Source of the DNA: JAEXOD01 sp964652025
Lineage (GTDB): Bacteria; Bacteroidota; Ignavibacteria; Ignavibacteriales; Melioribacteraceae
Direction of reading: 5' to 3'
Length of the DNA stretch: 64,000 bases
Assembly (NCBI GenBank): GCA_964652025.1
Contig: CAZYZX010000002.1
Coordinates: forward strand, 248,001-312,000
The notes below the pieces were generated by a model that saw only the letters and a list, made by a program, of their open reading frames with translations, made no database searches and was not told where the DNA came from. The position numbers were made by a program, and so were the translations under genes. Positions 1-8,500 of this stretch are shown piece after piece. The stretch's first letter is position 1. Each line of letters begins with the position of its first letter.

Positions 1-979
1 ATTCTTTTATTAGCCCTAATACGTTAGTACCATTCTGCATTATATCTTCATCAGGAGAAACTATTATACAATAAACTTTGTCCTGTTTTTCTATGCTGCC
101 TTTTTTATTTGTCTTAAGTATTTCATTTGTAGATAATTCATCGGTCTTATGCTTGTTCAGAATATTTCTAAAAGCTGATAATATATTTTTAACTTTGTCA
201 TCATTTTCACTATCAAAATCATTTTTTAGCATACTGTTAATTTGGTCTACTGCTTGCAAAGTTATATCTATTACCTCTTTATTAACCTTAATTATTCCGT
301 TGCGGATTAAATCATATACAGTTTCTATATCATGTGTAAATACTGATATATCATCAAATCCAAACATCGCAGCAGAGCCTTTTATAGTATGCATTGCTCT
401 AAAAACTTTTGATATTAATTCTTTATCATCTTCATTTTTCTCAAGCTCTAACAAACTTTTTTCTAATTCAGAAATCAACTCAGTTGCTTCTTCTATAAAA
501 GCTTGTTTATGTAATTCCGACATACTATCCTCGTCCTTTTTAATTTTCTTTTCAGTTGGACTTTCTTTTTGCTCTAATTTATTTCTTTTATCAGTACTTT
601 GATTTGATTTTAATATATGTTCAAATTCATTTTTAATTTTTGTTTCTTTATTTTTTATATTATCGTGTATTGTTCCTTTATTAATCAAAATTGATTGAAA
701 AACATCAACAGACTCTATACAACAATTGATAATTTTTTTTGTAACTGATAATTTATCATTTCTAACCAAATTAAATATTGTTTCTAAGTAATGTGCAAAC
801 TCTGCCATTTCATAATAACCAAACATTGCAGCATTACCCTTTATTGTATGTAAAATTCTAAAAATATCTTGGATTAATGATTTATCTTTAGGAGTTTTTT
901 CAAGAGATATTAATTCTCTTTCTAAAGATTGAACAAGATCATTTACTTCATCAAAAAAAATTTTAAAATCATCATCCAT
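1..979 (-). CDS. cheA: CheA-type chemotaxis histidine kinase, N-terminal part with two Hpt domains (cut by window edge)
   Basis: The reading frame is open from an ATG at 979 to the window edge, giving 326 visible residues. Two histidine phosphotransfer domains are visible, each with the HTIKG.AAMFG core: the first His is near residue 44, the second near residue 197. A charged linker of about 50 residues separates them. In the CheA family such Hpt histidines receive phosphate from the kinase core and pass it to CheY; dimerisation, ATPase and CheW-like domains would lie beyond the edge and are not seen. The gene starts 6 nt after the cheY stop, with AGGA overlapping that stop, so it is the last visible gene of the minus-strand signalling operon. 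A stand-alone Hpt protein is possible, but the tandem Hpt domains and neighbours favour CheA. Confidence 0.85.
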   Translation of the reverse strand, partial: MDDDFKIFFDEVNDLVQSLERELISLEKTPKDKSLIQDIFRILHTIKGNAAMFGYYEMAEFAHYLETIFNLVRNDKLSVTKKIINCCIESVDVFQSILINKGTIHDNIKNKETKIKNEFEHILKSNQSTDKRNKLEQKESPTEKKIKKDEDSMSELHKQAFIEEATELISELEKSLLELEKNEDDKELISKVFRAMHTIKGSAAMFGFDDISVFTHDIETVYDLIRNGIIKVNKEVIDITLQAVDQINSMLKNDFDSENDDKVKNILSAFRNILNKHKTDELSTNEILKTNKKGSIEKQDKVYCIIVSPDEDIMQNGTNVLGLIKE

Positions 980-985
980 TATCTT

Positions 986-1351
986 TTATCCTAAAACCTT
1001 TTTTATTACAGCTAGTAATTGTTCTTGTTTGAATGGTTTTACAATCCAACCGGTTGCCCCGGCTTGTTTCCCTTCCATCTTTTTGCTTTCTTGAGATTCT
1101 GTTGTAAGCATTAATATAGGTATAAATCTGAACACAGGACTTTTTCTAATATTTCTTATCAACTCAATTCCATCCATATTTGGCATATTTAAATCTGTAA
1201 TAACTAAATTTATACTTTTGCCATTCATTTTATTCAATGCATCTTTTCCATCTACTGCTTCTATAACGTCATATCCTGCTTCTCTTAATGTAAAACCTAC
1301 CATTTGTCTAACACTACTGCTATCATCCACAGTTAAAATTGTTTTAGCCAT
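986..1351 (-). CDS. cheY: CheY-like single-domain response regulator
   Basis: This 121-residue stand-alone receiver domain carries the acidic pair DD at residues 9-10, the phospho-acceptor Asp near residue 53 (ITDLNMPNMDG), the switch Thr in LMLTT and the KPF lysine near the C-terminus. There is no output domain, as in CheY. An upstream in-frame ATG at 1363 exists, but AGAGG lies inside that four-codon extension at a proper distance before the ATG at 1351, so I chose 1351. It lies between the STAS gene and the CheA-like gene and is their likely phosphoryl partner. Confidence 0.9.
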   Translation of the reverse strand: MAKTILTVDDSSSVRQMVGFTLREAGYDVIEAVDGKDALNKMNGKSINLVITDLNMPNMDGIELIRNIRKSPVFRFIPILMLTTESQESKKMEGKQAGATGWIVKPFKQEQLLAVIKKVLG

Positions 1352-1380
1352 ATTTCCTCTCAAAATACAATATATTTCTT

Positions 1381-1692
1381 CTAATTTATTATATTAATTT
1401 CATTTTCGTTAAATCCAGATGTACAGAAATAAATTCTAATTGGATCATTTTCATCAATTAGAACACTAAATTTTTTACCCCATTCTTTTGCAGTTCTATT
1501 TGCTGCAATTATTAATTGTAAGTAAGTTAAATCAATTGCTTCACAATTAACATGCTTTATTTTTATATTTTCGCTTTCTGCTATTGCTTTATTAAAAATT
1601 TCTTTTATTTCTTTAGCTTCGTTAATGGTTAAATAACCACTAAAAACAATATTTACTTCCCCATTTTCTAATTTATAATCATATTCTACCAT
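1381..1692 (-). CDS. STAS-domain protein (anti-anti-sigma-factor fold)
   Basis: A small single-domain protein (103 aa) with the layout of a STAS domain: short N-terminal beta strands, then the signature loop around residues 53-63 (IDLTYLQLII) where family members have D-S/T-S-x-L-Q-L-L. The Thr in DLT is the candidate phospho-acceptor. GGGAG sits before the ATG. STAS proteins normally bind a partner kinase or switch protein. Here the neighbours are cheY and a soluble MCP-like gene, not a sigma-factor or RsbW kinase gene, so its partner is probably within the chemosensory complex (inference). It starts 9 nt after the MCP-like gene. Confidence 0.75.
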   Translation of the reverse strand: MVEYDYKLENGEVNIVFSGYLTINEAKEIKEIFNKAIAESENIKIKHVNCEAIDLTYLQLIIAANRTAKEWGKKFSVLIDENDPIRIYFCTSGFNENEINIIN

Positions 1693-1701
1693 TTTTTCTC
1701 C

Positions 1702-3471
1702 CTAAAATAATTCTACATTATCCCCAAATTCATTATTACTATAATTATTATTGTTTTTAATGTCTTTCTTATTAATATTTACTTTTTTTAGTAATCTATC
1801 GTGTATATCTCTTTCGCTTTTCATAGTATATTTTTTATATAAAAATTCATTGTTTGTTCTTTCATGCCTTGGCTTTATATTTGGGTGAATTTCGTATATA
1901 ATATTATTAATTTCGGAAATTATTGCATAAATTGAATCCAAAAATTTATTATGAATATTTATGCCGCTAGCAAATGTAAAAATTTCTTTCTCAATGTTTT
2001 TAATATTTTTATTTAAATCAATAAATTGTTGCTTAGCATTAAACTCATTATTTAAGATATTTTCAATAATTTTTTCCAATTCATTTTTAGTTATTATTTC
2101 ATCTCGCGTATCTAACCCAGCTAAAGAAACTCGCAAACTTTGCGCAATTGCATTTACACTCTCTAATTTAGCTGTAATAGTATTACTTTGCTCTTTAGCT
2201 TCTATAGATAGTTTTTGTATCGATTCTGCTAATATTCCTAAAGCGCTTCCCTCGTTGCCAACATGTGCTGCTTTAACTATTGCATTTAATGCTATAATTT
2301 CAATTTCATCTCCTATATCTTCAATTTCTTGAACAAACTTTGCTAAATCATCAACTATATTTACAGATGTATTTATAGATTTATTTAAATGTTGTTCGAT
2401 TTCTATATTTTTGTCAATTGCTTCTGTTATTCCGTGTAATTTTGAACATACATGTTCTAAATGTGTTTTACCATTTACATGACCGCTTACAAATAAGTTC
2501 TCTGCTTCTACACTTATTCCCTTAAAGTCTTCTGCTATTGCTGCCAACTTGGTTATAATATCTTGAACTGCTTCCCCAAATTCATTTGCAGAGTGATTAA
2601 GCTGCTCTGATTGCAATTCACATATATCGTATATAACTTCATCTAAATTATCTTCTTCTCCATAAATCCTTTCTAATAAATGATTAAAAGCTTCTTCTAC
2701 ATGTTCTATTTGCTGCCTAGTAATATCATGGAATTGTATTGAGACCACAACATCGGATATATGACTTGTTATTTGTTTGGTTTTTGTAAATGTACTTTCT
2801 ACAAATTCTTTATTTATTTCATATTGTTGCTTAAATTCTTCTAAACTTATTGTTGTAGATTCTAAAACATTTTTAGATAGCCTAGCTTGCTCTGTATATA
2901 ACTTTTCTAAATCTGTATTGGTTTTTAATATTTCATTAATTAAATAGGATGCTTGTTGATTTATATTACTTGCTTTTAATTCTATTACTTCAGATAGTCT
3001 ATCTACATTTTGTACCAAAGAAGAAAAACCTTTATCATCTGTACCTAATCTAGCAATTTCTATTTTTGTGGAAATTCCCAATACACGCAAATGCTTTACA
3101 ATTTTCTTAAAGCTTTGTATTTCCTCTGTTACCTTCTCTATTGCATGTAGTATATTTAATAATTCTTCTTTATCTGATATAATATTGTTTATAGAGTTAT
3201 TAAAATAATTATTTAAATCATCAATTATCTTTATTAAATTATTATATCCATAATTTAATACACTATCAGAAACTGATTTTGAAGTAGTGCTTGCAATTTC
3301 TGAAATTAACTTAGATTTCTTATTATAATCAGTAAGATTATTACCAATATCAAGAAATACTTTTTCAGTTTTTGTATTTACTTCTTTTAGATTATTAACA
3401 ATTGATGATATTTGTTTTGCAAATCGGGTTGGATGCATTAATTCCATATTGGATAAGCTTGATCTATTCAT
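1702..3471 (-). CDS. Soluble methyl-accepting-chemotaxis-like protein with two MCP-type signalling tips
   Basis: A long alpha-helical, probably coiled-coil protein of 589 aa with no signal peptide or membrane segment. Two stretches resemble the MCP hairpin tip (ALNAAIEAARAGEQGRGF in ordinary MCPs). Numbered from the GTG, one is at about residues 131-165 (LGISTKIEIARLG..GFSSL) and one at about 394-430 (IIALNAIVKAAHVGNEGSAL). Between them lies HDITRQQIEHV, near residue 251, a motif common in this subfamily. The tips are divergent, so this may be a scaffold or modulator instead of a classic receptor. A GTG at 3480 is in frame, but neither start has a clear ribosome site; I prefer the ATG at 3471. 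It lies downstream of the receiver-kinase gene and upstream of STAS-cheY-cheA. Confidence 0.7.
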   Translation of the reverse strand: MNRSSLSNMELMHPTRFAKQISSIVNNLKEVNTKTEKVFLDIGNNLTDYNKKSKLISEIASTTSKSVSDSVLNYGYNNLIKIIDDLNNYFNNSINNIISDKEELLNILHAIEKVTEEIQSFKKIVKHLRVLGISTKIEIARLGTDDKGFSSLVQNVDRLSEVIELKASNINQQASYLINEILKTNTDLEKLYTEQARLSKNVLESTTISLEEFKQQYEINKEFVESTFTKTKQITSHISDVVVSIQFHDITRQQIEHVEEAFNHLLERIYGEEDNLDEVIYDICELQSEQLNHSANEFGEAVQDIITKLAAIAEDFKGISVEAENLFVSGHVNGKTHLEHVCSKLHGITEAIDKNIEIEQHLNKSINTSVNIVDDLAKFVQEIEDIGDEIEIIALNAIVKAAHVGNEGSALGILAESIQKLSIEAKEQSNTITAKLESVNAIAQSLRVSLAGLDTRDEIITKNELEKIIENILNNEFNAKQQFIDLNKNIKNIEKEIFTFASGINIHNKFLDSIYAIISEINNIIYEIHPNIKPRHERTNNEFLYKKYTMKSERDIHDRLLKKVNINKKDIKNNNNYSNNEFGDNVELF

Positions 3472-3506
3472 AAAAACCACAAAAAAATTATAAGTTTTTA
3501 ATTAGT

Positions 3507-4601
3507 TTAATTTTTATCAGTAATAAATGGAACAGTAACAATTACCTCTGTTCCATTTTCATTTTCACTTATAATATTAATAAAACCTTTATAAAGTTTA
3601 ACAATTTTTTGTATTATTGTCAAGCTTATTCCTAAACAATATTTATTATTTTTAGAAAAATTTTGGAGTGTAAAGCCGTTTATATTTTTAATTTTACTCA
3701 GATTAATTCCAGAACCATAATCGGTAACCTTAAAAACATTATTCCCGTCTTTACACTCCATGCTTACTATGATTGGTGTTCCCTCAATCGAATTTTTTAA
3801 AGCATTATCAACCAATTCAACTAACATAAATTCAATTAACTCCAATTTTATGTTTGTTTGCATTGGATTGATATTTATTTGCAAATCTTGTTCTCTATTA
3901 TACTCAATAGCTTTTTTTAGTAATAATGAATTAATTTGAAATGTATTTAAATCATAAATCTCATTTTTAGCAATTTCTTCTTCGTGTTCTGAAACATACT
4001 GAGAATAAAACAAAAACTTATTAATATCTTCCTTTAAACTTTCTCCTGCACGTTTAATTTTACGGATGATATTCAAAATTTCTTCATCATCCAAATTGTA
4101 ATAATCGTTTAATAAAATTTCAGAAAACCCAATTATACTAACTAATGGTGTTCTAAAATTATGACTAGTGTTGTGAAAAAAGTCTTCCTTAAAGTTTGTT
4201 ATCTTTTCAGATTGGTATTTACGCTTTTCAAGTCTTGTATTTATTGTATCTAATACATCTTGAATTTTGAATGGTTTAGTAATATAATCATCAGCCCCCA
4301 AAGCCATTCCTGCTCTAACGTCCTCATTTTCTACCTTTGCAGTAAGAAATATAAACGGAATTAATTTTGTTTTAGAATTTTCTTGTAATTTTTTTAATAA
4401 TCCAAATCCATCTAATTCCGGCATTCTTACATCACTGATGATTATATCCGGCTCAAACTCTACTACTTTTTGGTACCCTTCTAAACCATCCTTTGCCGTA
4501 GCCGTTTCAAACCCATTATACTGCAATATGTCTTCTAAATTTAGCCTCAAATCCCGTTCATCTTCAACAATTAATACTTTAACGGATTTTTCTAAATTCA
4601 T
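3507..4601 (-). CDS. Response regulator receiver fused to histidine kinase
   Basis: This 364-residue cytoplasmic protein has a reversed hybrid architecture. An N-terminal receiver domain (residues about 7-125, acidic ED pair, phospho-Asp near 57, KPF lysine) is followed by a HisKA-like helix with SHNFRTPL around residue 147 and a HATPase domain at about 245-362. The N box is ELVDNALKNS and the G1 box DYGSGI. The G2 region reads CLGISLTI instead of the usual GLGL, so ATP-lid function may be weakened. Such REC-HisKA proteins usually relay an upstream phosphate signal. It is the first gene of the operon leading into the MCP-like, STAS, CheY and CheA genes, and is preceded by the repeat array at 4697-4745. 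Confidence 0.88.
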   Translation of the reverse strand: MNLEKSVKVLIVEDERDLRLNLEDILQYNGFETATAKDGLEGYQKVVEFEPDIIISDVRMPELDGFGLLKKLQENSKTKLIPFIFLTAKVENEDVRAGMALGADDYITKPFKIQDVLDTINTRLEKRKYQSEKITNFKEDFFHNTSHNFRTPLVSIIGFSEILLNDYYNLDDEEILNIIRKIKRAGESLKEDINKFLFYSQYVSEHEEEIAKNEIYDLNTFQINSLLLKKAIEYNREQDLQININPMQTNIKLELIEFMLVELVDNALKNSIEGTPIIVSMECKDGNNVFKVTDYGSGINLSKIKNINGFTLQNFSKNNKYCLGISLTIIQKIVKLYKGFINIISENENGTEVIVTVPFITDKN

Positions 4602-4663
4602 ATTACTATCTTACTTAATTATTGAAGACTACCTTATTGTTGTTTTTGTCTGATGTAAAATTA

Positions 4664-4669
4664 ATTATA
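4664..4669 (-). promoter_or_regulatory. Candidate -10 element of the receiver-kinase / chemosensory operon
   Basis: A perfect TATAAT is read on the minus strand about 65 nt before the ATG at 4601. No good TTGACA-like -35 lies 16-18 nt upstream, where part of an inverted repeat sits instead. The weak -35 fits a promoter that needs an activator bound just upstream; the repeats at 4697-4745 would be well placed for that. Confidence 0.4.
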
Positions 4670-4673
4670 ACTG

Positions 4674-4695
4674 CAAATATTAGGAAAAATATTTG
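4674..4695. repeat. Inverted repeat (dyad) in the -35 region of the receiver-kinase promoter
   Basis: The perfect arms CAAATATT (4674-4681) and AATATTTG (4688-4695) are separated by 6 bp. The dyad lies immediately upstream of the candidate TATAAT. It could be an operator, but an AT-rich background makes chance dyads fairly common. Confidence 0.45.
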
Positions 4696-4696
4696 A

Positions 4697-4745
4697 GTAA
4701 GCGGTTATTAGGTGTTGTAAACGGTAAAATTTGTTAGTTAACGAT
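4697..4745 (-). promoter_or_regulatory. Three 9-bp direct repeats at 20-bp spacing, LytTR-type binding sites
   Basis: Read on the minus strand the units are ATCGTTAAC (4745-4737), ACCGTTTAC (4725-4717) and ACCGCTTAC (4705-4697). Their starts are exactly 20 bp apart with 11-bp spacers. The LytTR-family consensus is a pair of 9-bp direct repeats of the form [TA][AC][CA]GTTN[AG][TG] about two helical turns apart; the middle unit matches 8 of 9 positions. The proximal unit would fall near -40 to -48 relative to a start set by TATAAT at 4669-4664. The gene next door (4755-5507) encodes a LytTR regulator, the obvious candidate binder. Confidence 0.6.
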
Positions 4746-4754
4746 ATTTTTTTA

Positions 4755-5507
4755 TTAGTTTTGGATATCTAATTCTGCTAATTTTCTTTTACTTATTTCA
4801 AATGGTGTTTCTACTCCTTTTAAATATAGCCTATATGAATTAGAAAAAAACTTCTCAAATCTTAAAACATTTGCAATATTTATTATTGTGCTTTTATGTA
4901 TTCTTAAAAAATTATCCTTTGGTAGCAACGTTTCCCATTTTTTTAGTGATTTATGAAATATATAATAATTTTTATTTATTAAATGAACTTCACTATACTG
5001 ATTTGCTGCAAGAATATAATTTATTTCAGTTACTTTGAAATGGTCTATTCCATTTTTAGATTTAAAAAATATGTTTTTATCTAATCCCCAAGTCTCTTGC
5101 TTTCTTTCATTATTGTTAGCTTCATTTACATGCGTGTATATCATTTTTTTTCTTAATCTTGTCTCGATTGCATGTAATAATTCATTGTTCTTAAAAGGTT
5201 TTGTTATATAGTCATCGGCACCTAGTTCCATACCCAATCTTATTTCTTCTTTTTCTGCTTTTGCTGTTAAAAAAATAAATGGAATGCTACAAGTCTTTTT
5301 ATCTTCTAATAATCTGTTTAATACCTCATAACCATTCATTCCATTCATTAATATATCACATATAATTATATCTGGTAAAAATGCCTTTGCCTTTTCTACT
5401 CCTATTATTCCATTACTTGCTGTTTCTACCTCGTACCCCTCTTCTATTAATAATGTTTCTATATTAGCCCTAATACCAAATTCATCTTCAATTACTAATA
5501 CTTTCAT
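4755..5507 (-). CDS. LytTR-family response regulator
   Basis: A receiver domain occupies residues 1-120, with the acidic ED pair at residues 7-8, phospho-Asp near residue 51 and KPF near 107. A LytTR DNA-binding domain occupies about residues 150-247, recognisable by YILAANQYSEVHL, the FLRIHKSTIIN segment and FEISKRKL. LytTR regulators bind pairs of 9-bp direct repeats. The gene overlaps the 3' end of the large kinase gene by 20 nt, so the two are probably translated together and form a sensor-regulator pair. A repeat array of the right type lies just downstream, before the receiver-kinase gene. Confidence 0.92.
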   Translation of the reverse strand: MKVLVIEDEFGIRANIETLLIEEGYEVETASNGIIGVEKAKAFLPDIIICDILMNGMNGYEVLNRLLEDKKTCSIPFIFLTAKAEKEEIRLGMELGADDYITKPFKNNELLHAIETRLRKKMIYTHVNEANNNERKQETWGLDKNIFFKSKNGIDHFKVTEINYILAANQYSEVHLINKNYYIFHKSLKKWETLLPKDNFLRIHKSTIINIANVLRFEKFFSNSYRLYLKGVETPFEISKRKLAELDIQN

Positions 5508-8500
5508 CTTTCACCGTTATATTTATTGGTAATAATACTTTTACAATAGTGCCTTTATTTATTTCGCTTATTACGCTAATTTCACCTTTTTGCAAATCTA
5601 AATATCTTTTTACAATAGACATCCCCAATCCGGTACCACTAATTTCAGCTACATTTTTACCTCTATGGAATGGTTCAAATAAATGAGATATATCTTCCTT
5701 ACTCATGCCTATTCCATTATCTTTTATTATCATTTTTATAAAATCATCATCACTTTCTACTGTAAATAAAATAACTTCTCCATCTGGAGAGTACTTTATA
5801 GCATTTGTTAATAGATTTGTTAACACCGATCTTAACAATTTTAAATCCAACATAAATTCTTTTCTATTAGTGTTATATCTAAAATCTAAAATATGATTTT
5901 TAGCATAGTCGTTGTTTAATTCTTCAACTATTTTTGAACAAAATTCAAATAAATCTTCATTCTTTGGTTTAAAGTCTATCTTACCACTTTCTACTCTACT
6001 TACTAATAATACATCATTTATTAGTTCTGTTAAATTATCTATTGTTTTTAATACTCGTTGAATATGTTCATTATATTTCTTTTCATCACATTTTCTGCCA
6101 TAAGCAGATAAAAGTTGAATAGATGACGATATTGTTGTTAGCGGTGTTCTAAATTCATGCGATGCAGTTGAGATAAATCGTGTCTTTAAATCACTAAATT
6201 TTTGTACTTCATCTAATGTTTTCTTTAGCATTTCCTCTGTATTGTGGCTTTTTTCAACTTCTTGAGCTAACATTAAATTTATTCTGTTAAGCTCTTTCGT
6301 TCTAACTTTTACCCTTAACTCTAGTTCTTGTCTATGTTTCTCTAATTCCTTTTCAATCTTCTTTTTCTCTGTTACATCTTCAAAAAGTACCGCAAATATA
6401 CCCTCTCCTATTGCAAATGCAGATACCTTAAAGTATTTACCTAAATCTTTAGAATAGTTCTCAAATTCTACATATTCTTTATTTAATGCTACTTTTCCAT
6501 AAATTTCTACCCAATAATATTCTAATTTTGGTAATACCTTTTTAGCCGTTTTGTTTGTAATATCCTTTGCTTTTAATCCAGTAAGCTTTTCAAAAGCTGG
6601 ATTAACTTCTAAAAATCTATAATCTATTGGTTTACCATTTTTATCACATATTATTTCATGTAATCCAAAGCCCTCTTGCATACTTTCAAATAGCGTTCTA
6701 TATCTTTTTTCACTTTCTATTAGCGCTACTTCATATTCCTTCCTTTTTGTAATATCTTCTATTGATGCTACAATTCCTTCAACATTTCCTAAATTATCTT
6801 TAATTAATGATTTATTAATACTTAAAATTAATTTTTTATTATCCTTACGTATATATGTATATTCATTATTGCTATTTATAGCAATTTCGTTATTTAATAA
6901 AGGATTTTTTTCTAACTCAATTTCTTTACCTGTACTGTCATAAAATTTAATATCAAATGAATTTAATTCTGGTAATCTCTCTTTACTAAATGGTATTTCA
7001 AATATCCTTTCCGCAGCCTCATTACCAAATAATATTTTACCGGTAACCTCAACGTATATTACACCAACTGGTATTGTTTTTAATATTAATCTTAATAATT
7101 CTTTTTCCTTTATTAATTCATTCTCTGCTTTCGTTTGCTCTGTAATATCTACTGTAAAACAAACAACACCTGCTACTTCCCCTTTTTCATTATACCAAGG
7201 TACTTTATCAGATCTTAACCATAAAACTTTCCCATTTATTTCCAGCTTTTCTGTAATACCAAATTTTGGCAATCCATTATACATTATTTCTAAATCTTCT
7301 TTATAGTAAATATCATGCGTTAATGGGAATATATCTTTAGCAGATTTGCCCTGCATTTCTTCTACTGTTAAATTACTTATTTCAGCAGCAGCTTTATTTA
7401 CTTTTATATAATTATTATATTTATCCTTAAAATATATTGCAACTGGAGATAATTCTATTATTGTCCGTAAATCTTTCCTTTCTTTTTCTAACATCAATTC
7501 TAATTCTTTTTCATAAGTAATATCAGTTAAAATACCTGTTATAAAATAATTCTTGGCATCAATTCTATTTAACCTTGCAGATACTTTAACATAACATAGT
7601 TCACCATTTTTTTTATTTAATGTTAAATCTGCAATTATGTTATTTTTCTTATGCAAATCCTTAAATAATTTGTACAATATTTTACTGTTTTCATTTGAAG
7701 TGTAATTAATAAGATTTGTATTTAATACTTCATCTGAAGTATACCCAATTAAATTATAAATTACCGGACTTATATAAATTATATTTCCTTTGCTATCTAA
7801 ATTAAAAATAACGTCATTAATGTTTTCTACTAAATTTTTATACTTTTCTTTAGATTCTGTTAATGCTATTTCATTATTTTTTCGTTCCGATATATCTCTT
7901 ATAATTGCTTGGTTAAATAAAAAATTTCCAAATTTAATTGTTCTTATACTTATCTCTACAGGAACTGGATTATCAGTTTTATCTTTAATTACTGTTTCAA
8001 TTAACGTTCCATCAAATAAATTTGTATTTAGTATTATTTCCTCTTTATTATCAGATCCTTTTTCATAAAATAAATCTTTTATATTTTTTATTAATACATC
8101 ATTCCTTTTACCAAATACATTTACAAATCTATCATTAAATTCAAAAATCTTCCCCTCTTCATCATATAATATTATTGCATCGTTTGCATTTTTTAGTAAT
8201 GTCTCGTACCTAATTTGTATCTCTTGCCTTTGTAAAAGTAAATCGTATTCTTTTTTGTAATTTATGTTTTTATAATATTTTCCAAAAATATAAATTAATA
8301 CTAAACTACCCAATATTATTATAAATGTGAATATACCTAAATATAATGCAAATATTTTTTTATATGCTAAATGTTCAGCTAAATTAATTTTTACTATTAT
8401 TAAGAATTTACTAAAATTTGCACTTCTAATTTTTGCAACTACATATTCATTATTTCTATCAAATCCTTCGTAAATACCTTGATGAAATTCTTGTTTTGGC

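Noticed and set aside
78..602. 174-residue plus-strand ORF antisense to the CheA-like gene
   Set aside because: The opposite strand encodes a clear tandem-Hpt protein; the plus-strand product is a Ser/Leu/Phe-rich shadow of it with no domain.
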